Source: Ricinus communis
Lineage: Eukaryota > Streptophyta > Magnoliopsida > Malpighiales > Euphorbiaceae
Length of the DNA stretch: 64,000 nucleotides
NCBI RefSeq assembly: GCF_019578655.1
Contig: NC_063256.1
Location: 26,956,342-27,020,341, forward strand
Direction of reading: 5' to 3'
Shown here: piece by piece, positions 58,478-64,000 of the stretch
Position numbering within the stretch: position 1 is the first letter of the stretch
How the letters are laid out: each line of letters starts with the position of its first letter
Program-made: the position numbers and the translations under genes
Notes under the pieces: model-generated
The model's database searches: none
The model's input: only the letters and a program-made list of their open reading frames with translations
Told to the model about the DNA's origin: nothing

Positions 58478-59520
58478 TTGGTGATCATGAAATTAGATGC
58501 GCCTTGTTATCAAGGAGATCGAATAATGCAAATTCAGATAAGACTAGAAGAGAAGCCATGGTTCTATGAACTAAAGAAGTTCACAAAAAATAGAGAGTAT
58601 TTAAAAGAAGTGATAACCAAGGAAAGGTATGCAATGCAAATCCAAGCTAGGAATTACATCAGCCACGAGGGGGTCCTATTTAGAAGAATGGTGTCGAGGG
58701 TACAGCTCCGGTGTGTGACTAGAGCAGAAGCTCAGGTAGTAATTAAGGAAATACACAAAATAGTATGTAGGCCTTATATAAGCGACATTGTGTTAACTAG
58801 GAAGATCATGGGTAAGGTTATTACTAGATAAAGATGGAGAAGGATTGTATAACACTAGTGAGGAAATGCCGAGAGTCCTAGCTATACAGTGACTTGAGTA
58901 ACGTCCCTCTAACTGAGCTGTACAACTTGATGTCTCCTTGGCTTTTTACAGCTTGGGGAATCGACATTATCGGAGAAATAAAGCCTCCTTTGAATGGTCA
59001 CATATTCATTGACGTAGCCATCAACTAGTTCTCAAAATGGGTCAAACTCGAGTCATTCCCTACCGTAGGGGCAAGGCAGATGGCCAGATTCATAGAAAGA
59101 AACTTGATCTGCAGATACAGGATCCACATCATGTCATGGCGAATAACGGATTACAGTTCATGGGTGAGACAGCAGACCTACTGGCGAATACAAGATCGAG
59201 CATCATAGGTTTTCTCTCGTACAAACCTTTGCACTTACAAAAATCTGAGAAGTAGAGGCAGCCAACAAAAATCTGAAGAAGATACTTTCAAAGATGGTGT
59301 GGAATCACAAGGACTGGTAGTTTTTATTACCCTTTGCGCTTTGGGGATATCAGACAACTAATCGAACGTCAACTGGGCGAATGCCATACTCTATGGTTTA
59401 CAAAATTGAGGCATTTCTGCCAGTTGAACTAGAGTTGAAATCTTTGAGAGTTGTGTTGGAGGCTGAAATACAAAAATATCAATGGGTTGAGCAAAGGTGC
59501 TAGCAATTGGCTTTGGTTGA
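58478..59520 (+). pseudogene. E5 integrase
   Basis: 58478-58831 contains PWFYELKKFTKNREYLKEVI and the zinc-binding domain region (KEIHKIVCRPYISDIVLTRK; the family has CHxGxCGPHxxGxxLARK). Core sequence follows in broken frames: PWLFTAWGIDIIGEI-like with the first aspartate (58935-58980), FAIDYFSKW-like (59010-59040), and NGLQFMGET (59150-59170) for the second aspartate region. Further on, a QTTNRTSTGRMPYSMVY-like segment (59350-59400) marks the end of the core. Stops and frameshifts are frequent. Confidence 0.75.
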
Positions 59521-59526
59521 CGAAAA

Positions 59527-59805
59527 ATGATGAAAGCGCTATACCACATGCAATTGTATCAAAAAAGGATAGCTAGATCGTTCAATAAGAAGGTAAAGCC
59601 AAGAAAGATCAGAGCTGGTGATTTAGTATTGAAGCATACAAGGCCTACTGCATTCAACCCGAGAGAGAAGTTCAAACCGAATTGGGAAGGCCCATATTTG
59701 GTCAAGAAGATTTTGCCCAGAGGTGCTGCTAAGATCTCACACTTAGAGGGGAACGACTTCACTGAGCTAATCATTATATATCGTCTCAAGAAATACCATG
59801 TGTAA
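59527..59805 (+). pseudogene. E5 integrase C-terminal domain
   Basis: A 92-codon frame: RSFNKKVKPRKIRAGDLVLK and FNPREKFKPNWEGPYLVKKI match the end of Tat integrase (AFNKRVRPRxFxxGDLVLKK...GKFxPNWEGPYVVKK). The frame ends YRLKKYHV and a stop, corresponding to the normal end of pol (LKKYxx). Confidence 0.85.
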
Positions 59806-60560
59806 AGTAAAAAAGAAAATAATAATAATAAATAGCCTGCTGATCCGAAAACCTGAAAAGGTTGGTTAGGGAAAAAGAGAGAAAATCTGAAAAAGACTGG
59901 CTGATGACAGGAGTTGTACCGTGAGAAATTAAAATGTACCCATCTTTACTAAATGAATGAAATTGTTTAGGATTGTTATCAAACTTATGTATGTTTGTTT
60001 ATCATTTTATACGCTAACTGAAAGAAAAACAAAACTAAAAATTCTAAGCAACATAAATGAGATCTGAAAAGAAGCATAATTTTTATTCACATTTGCATCT
60101 ACATTCTTAGATAGAGCAGGTAGTTCTCGAATCAGGCAAATCAAGGAAAGTCAATACTTGAAGCAGCCATATCTACAAAAAGATTACAAGACAAAAAAGC
60201 TAAGTTGAAAATTCGAAAGGGCGACTTAGGCAAAAATAGAGTTTGCTAAGTTGAAAACTTAAAAGGGTGGCTTAGGTAAAAATTAAGATAAAAGCTTGCA
60301 AAGTTGGAAACCCGAAAAGGCGGCTTAAGCAAAAAATAAGGCAATAAAAAAAGAGAGATTTGGCTATGTAGCCTCCAGATGCGATTTCTAACCTAGGTGT
60401 TTACCTGATTTTTGGCGCTCAAGCTCATATAAAGATAGAAATACAAGAAATGAGAAATGGGGCAATCCAAAAGCAATATTTTATACCTTCAAAAATAAAA
60501 AGTCTACACAAAAGTTTCAAGTTTTACACTTAATCAGAAAAAGAAAAAGTATAAACAAAG
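59806..60560 (+). other. E5 3' untranslated region
   Basis: No coding sequence. It contains units of the form AAAACCTGAAAAGGTTGG and CCGAAAAGGCGGCTTAAGCA that are characteristic of Tat/Ogre elements after pol. A polypurine tract and LTR are not found here; instead the antisense PMD gene follows. Confidence 0.65.
60195..60345 (+). repeat. Tandem repeat in the E5 3' UTR, three ~50-bp units
   Basis: Units at about 60198-60245, 60246-60298 and 60299-60345 share AAGTTGAAAA-CCGAAAGGGCGGCTTAGGCAAAAA. More diverged forms occur at 59850-59900. Confidence 0.8.
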
Positions 60561-60569
60561 ATAAGTCAA

Positions 60570-61576
60570 AAACTGGAATTCCTCCAAAACGAGCCATCTC
60601 ATCGTCCAATTCAGCATCCATCCCTTGGGTCTGTAAAGCCGATAGCTAGAGGGTCAGGGTATCAATCTGCCGTTGTTGAGGATTAAGCTAAAGCTGCTGG
60701 TCGTCTAACTACCCTTACAGTCCCTCATGGTCCCTGATGAAAACCTAAAAAGAGAATTAGCTAACACATCTCATGCATTTGATGCGTACATTTTACATTT
60801 CATAATTTATAATTTATTTTGGTTCTTACCCGCTAATCTTCACCAAGGACAAAGAATTGTCTCCTTGTAGCCCCAATCAGTTGATGCATGAGCTCAAACT
60901 AGTCTCTATGAACCTGTATTTGTATATATGTCATTAACCTTTTCTGAAAAACCAAGAGGTGAAAACATAGAAAGAAAGAATAAGCTTACGTAGATGCAAG
61001 TGCTCGGTATGAACTCCAGAGGGTAATACTGATCCATATCAAGTCAGTGCTCTATCACATCGAGTGGACTTCGGTATGAGACTATTAGATTAGGGGAGAA
61101 TGAGACAGCCTCTGAAAGCACATTTAATACAACTGTAGGAGGTGCCGCAGAGGTCACATCGGCAGATGAGCCTGCAACATGAAGAGGCCGACTATATCGA
61201 GAAGACTGTCCTTCAATCGGCACACGAGCAGCAGGGGCCTGGCTAACAAGTTGTAACTAGGTAAATAAAAGAGTAGTACACAACAAACAAAGAAGAAGTC
61301 CAAGCTAATCTGAGAAAAATACCTGGATAATGGCAACATCGCTAAGAGGTAAAGTCCCCGGCAGCTATGGGACGAACGAGGTGTAACTGGTCAGCCGCAA
61401 TCAGATGGTGAAGTCTTCGAGCTTGTCATATCCATTGAGCCACTCCGTTAGCTCCTCTCTAGCAAGATCCGCCATCTAAAACATGGAAAGTGGAGGAGAT
61501 AAAGGGACTCGATGCTTGTTGGGATCGCGGTCCCAACCGTAAATCCTCTCGCCAAGATACCAAGCCCGATAGGCAG
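60570..61576 (-). pseudogene. Antisense PMD gene of E5, C-terminal exons
   Basis: Read on the minus strand from 61576: AYRAWYLGERIYGWDRDPNK and HRVPLSPPLSMF, then MADLAREELTEWLNGYDKLE, then after an apparent intron (GTATTTTTCTC...) LVSQAPAARVPIEGQSSRYS and SFSPNLIVSYRSPLDVIEH. Near 60700-60600 the translation gives QQRQIDTLTL and SALQTQGMDAELDDEMARFG, a probable coiled coil at the C-terminus, after an intron bounded by GTAAGAACC and TTTTTAG (60829-60743). The first part joins to 63875 once the solo LTR is removed, and the joined piece matches the PMD copy at 10850-10947. Its 3' end lies about 760 bp after the end of pol, pointing toward it. Several stops make it a pseudogene. The PMD label depends mainly on the better-kept copy at 10850-14668. 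Confidence 0.6.
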
Positions 61577-63874
61577 TGTAACACCCCCATCACATGCTAA
61601 CCAATAAACATTAGCCAGGAAGCATACAAGCGTCGTAGAATATATACTACAGGTAGATAGGTCAATATGTAGGTTGTTAAGAATCCAGACACAAGGTTAT
61701 TAACATATAAACATATGATTATACTTAAACATCATTTAACAAGTATTACAAACATCTTCTTATGCCTTATAAGGCATACTTCCATATATATCACATAGCG
61801 CATACAAAAATGCATCGGAGGAGACTTCACAAAACGGCCCAACTTGAGCTGCTAAAAGCTAGACTTCGCATACAACCAACGGATGCACTACTATTTACAA
61901 ACCTGAAAAGAAAAATTTTGGAGAAGGGTGAGCCTCCATTTCGGTAAATAAATAATCAACATAATCTATATCACATACACTTAATACAATTTCCACCCAA
62001 TCACATAACTTTCCATGATATTCATAGTTTAGGTATAAAGTCATACCATTCTACTCAATTCATTACAACCATCATAGAAGAAATACAATTCAACAATTAT
62101 GGTTAGTTCTCACGGCTTGTGGATCCCCTTTAATGTGCTGCTCCGCCTCATCCTCACATATCACACACGTAAGCTCGCCTCATCTCACATTATACACTTT
62201 TATAGCCTCTCTAGGCTTTAGCCTCCCAAGGCTTTATATATATATCTCTTTTTTTCATAGGGGAATCCACCATTCACATGCACATATGCACTTAACATCA
62301 CAATTCAATCATTTCACTTATATCATATTTCCAGCAATAACAATTGTTCCACTCAACACCAATCATTTCCATCTCAGTCATTCAAACATAAACAATATTA
62401 AGCAAACGCAACCATTTGCGAACATTTGATTAAATATATGAACATAGCAAATATTAACTATTTACTTACTCAAAATATACTTATTCCTTTAGCATATAAG
62501 AACCTCCTTTCTCCACAACTTCCTTTCCAGGGCCTTTGAGTACCTCAACACATTCATCAATTCACATTTCATGCATATTACAAATATTCATGTAAATGCG
62601 AGTTCTAATGCATTACAAGATCATCCCCTCTCTAATTCATAGGTCTAACTCTTCCTCTAAGACTCTCAATTACTGTTTTAATATCCTATAAACATTTCCC
62701 ATCTAGTTAAATACCAATTTAACTCAAACTAACATCAATAAATTGCATAAAACTAATCTCCAACATTTCTGTTTTCTAGACAGAATTTAGTACCAAGGTA
62801 TATTTATTGCTGGGCAAAATTGGCTTAATAAAAAAATCTCATATTAAATAGACATATCCATTTATGCGTCTAGTTTCATCTCCAAGAAGAATTACTCAAT
62901 TCCGACTTCTATAGATTTAATTATTTTCAAATTACTGAGCAAGGGTCATACAGCTAGTTGTACCCGAGCAGCAATCTGTTTGCTCAATTTAAGCAACCAA
63001 AACGGAAAAAATAGCAAAATCACAAAACTACAAAGTTATAGAGGACTCTTTAAAATTTCCAAAGACACCAATTAAGCTTAATTTGGACTTATATAACCCA
63101 TGTTATGCCTAAAATACAGAACATCAAGGTTGCTGGAATTTTGACAGTTTTCTATCTTAACATACTTAAACTTAAATCAAGCTTAATCTTTATGCAATCA
63201 TTCAATACTCTACTAATTCATGATAATCAGATCTTTAATTAATCAATGAGAGCATCAAATGAAGTTTTTCCAATTTGTAATCAAGAACCCTAATGACAAA
63301 TTAATAACACTCAAGTAACAACTTACCAATTTCAGCTTTTGGGTTGCTAATATGCTTAAATCCTTTAGCTTTAGCTTGGCTCCTTCAATAGTTAGCAAAA
63401 TCCTATCTTAATCTTAAGTTTTCTAGGTATTCCACTCCTCTCTCTTATTCCAAATTTTTGTTTTTGGCCATGTACGAATTTTAGAGAAATGAAGAGGTAA
63501 AATGAGCTTGCTCATGGTTCCAATTTCAATATTCCTCTCTTAATGCCACCACCTACTAAACTATTTTTATCACCCTAAATTAATTCTTACTAACCATATA
63601 TAGGTACTAACTTTTAATTGTATCTTTTAAGTCCAATCTATTTATCCAACCTTCAACTATTGGTTCAATTAAGTCTTAAGGCTTAATACACATAACCCAA
63701 GTACTTAATCAACTTATCTAAATTAATAATCTAATATCATGCTTCTTATTCTCTACTTATAATTAATATATATATGTTCTCAAAAAATAAAAATATCATT
63801 GATATACCATCATATGCCCAATGATTAAATGTAAATGCACATAACATGGATGATGAGAAAATGCAGGCGTTACA
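61577..63874. mobile_element. Solo LTR (2298 bp) in the antisense PMD gene
   Basis: TGTAACACCC...GGCGTTACA with GGCAG on both sides (61572-61576 and 63875-63879), a perfect 5-bp duplication. The ends are TG...CA and palindromic. A TATA box (TTTATATATATATC, 62234-62247) and no coding sequence or primer site inside support a solo LTR. The TGTAACACC start is common in chromovirus-type Ty3/gypsy LTRs; I cannot fix the lineage or the strand. Confidence 0.82.
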
Positions 63875-64000
63875 GGCAGGCCCTACCAGTAGCACTCTCC
63901 TCTACTCAAGGTCAGCTGTAGATAACATATAAGGCTCCCATTGGTCGTGCACCCTCAGCCAATCACTCTGAATCTACGAACTAGAAAAGGTAAGTAACAA
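63875..64000 (-). pseudogene. Antisense PMD gene of E5, further exon, continues past the window
   Basis: On the minus strand an intron acceptor (TTTTCTAGTTCGTAG) precedes 63973, then SDWLRVHDQWEPYMLSTADL, E*RRVLLVGP follows and joins 61576 at GGCAG. The 10850-10947 copy has the same exon start and the same EPYMLSxAxLE core (DPYMLSAANLE). A donor-like GTAAGT is absent on this side; the intron runs out of the window. Confidence 0.65.

Larger units (their letters stand above)
51750..64000 (+). mobile_element. E5: Tat/Ogre-type Ty3/gypsy element with antisense PMD gene, runs off the window
   Basis: 5' LTR (51750-53475, left end approximate), primer site, gag start, a block lost or displaced by a Copia element (54590-57448), then RNase H, a second RNase H of the Tat lineage, integrase, a repeat-rich 3' UTR, and a minus-strand PMD gene that continues past the window end. 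The second RNase H domain between pol RNase H and integrase is diagnostic of the Tat lineage. No 3' LTR is seen within the window. Stops and the missing protease and most of reverse transcriptase make it inactive. Confidence 0.8.

Noticed and set aside
62133..62429. 98-codon frame in the 2.3-kb solo LTR
   Set aside because: It starts within promoter-like sequence and reads through the TATA box and CA-rich DNA; low complexity and no signature.

Overview
This 64-kb window looks like nuclear DNA of a eudicot plant. It is AT-rich and gene-poor, and most of it is nested LTR retrotransposon sequence. It holds one clearly intact single-copy gene, a SAUR-type auxin-responsive gene at 37069-37443 on the minus strand. 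A decayed piece of 45S rDNA, plant-type primer binding sites (tRNA-Asp type and Tat/Ogre type) and plant mobile domain (PMD) coding remains support a plant origin. The species cannot be fixed from the sequence alone.

Layout. 1-10849: a plus-strand, non-autonomous Athila-like element (E0). Its 3' LTR is split by a complete minus-strand relative, E1 (3123-9538, target duplication ACGTG). 10850-15301: a broken minus-strand PMD gene, cut by E0 and by two solo LTRs (11388-12811 and 13070-14459). 15302-18925: the minisatellite-rich 3' region and LTRs of a Tat/Ogre-type element. 18926-20943: a minus-strand Copia LTR and 3' end with a hairpin minisatellite. 20949-32956: a minus-strand subfamily-B element (E2, target duplication TTATG) that contains a nested subfamily-A element (E3). 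The 24338-31525 part of this pair appears to have been inverted. 32957-36060: Copia remnant, then AT-rich DNA. 36062-36562: RNase H-like pseudogene. 37069-37443: the SAUR gene. 38921-41118: a hAT-like element carrying about 760 bp of ITS2-26S rDNA.

41913-50104: a long, decayed Athila-lineage element (E4) in which gag, protease, reverse transcriptase, RNase H and integrase are still recognisable. 50105-50480: a GC-rich patch. 50826-51715: an ATHILA ORF-1-like remnant. 51750-64000: a Tat/Ogre-type element (E5) with LTR, primer binding site, the start of gag, RNase H, a second RNase H and integrase. It is interrupted by a gag-only Copia element (54590-57448). Downstream of pol lie a repeat-rich 3' UTR and then an antisense PMD gene, itself cut by a 2.3-kb solo LTR (61577-63874, target duplication GGCAG).

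Two points stand out. First, two separate Tat-type elements have a spliced PMD gene in antisense orientation; combining the copies places it between pol and the 3' LTR, so it was probably cargo of this retrotransposon lineage. Second, several rearrangements can be read base by base from target duplications: nesting, solo LTRs, rDNA capture by a DNA transposon, and a 7.2-kb inversion bounded by inverted LTR/primer-site junctions.
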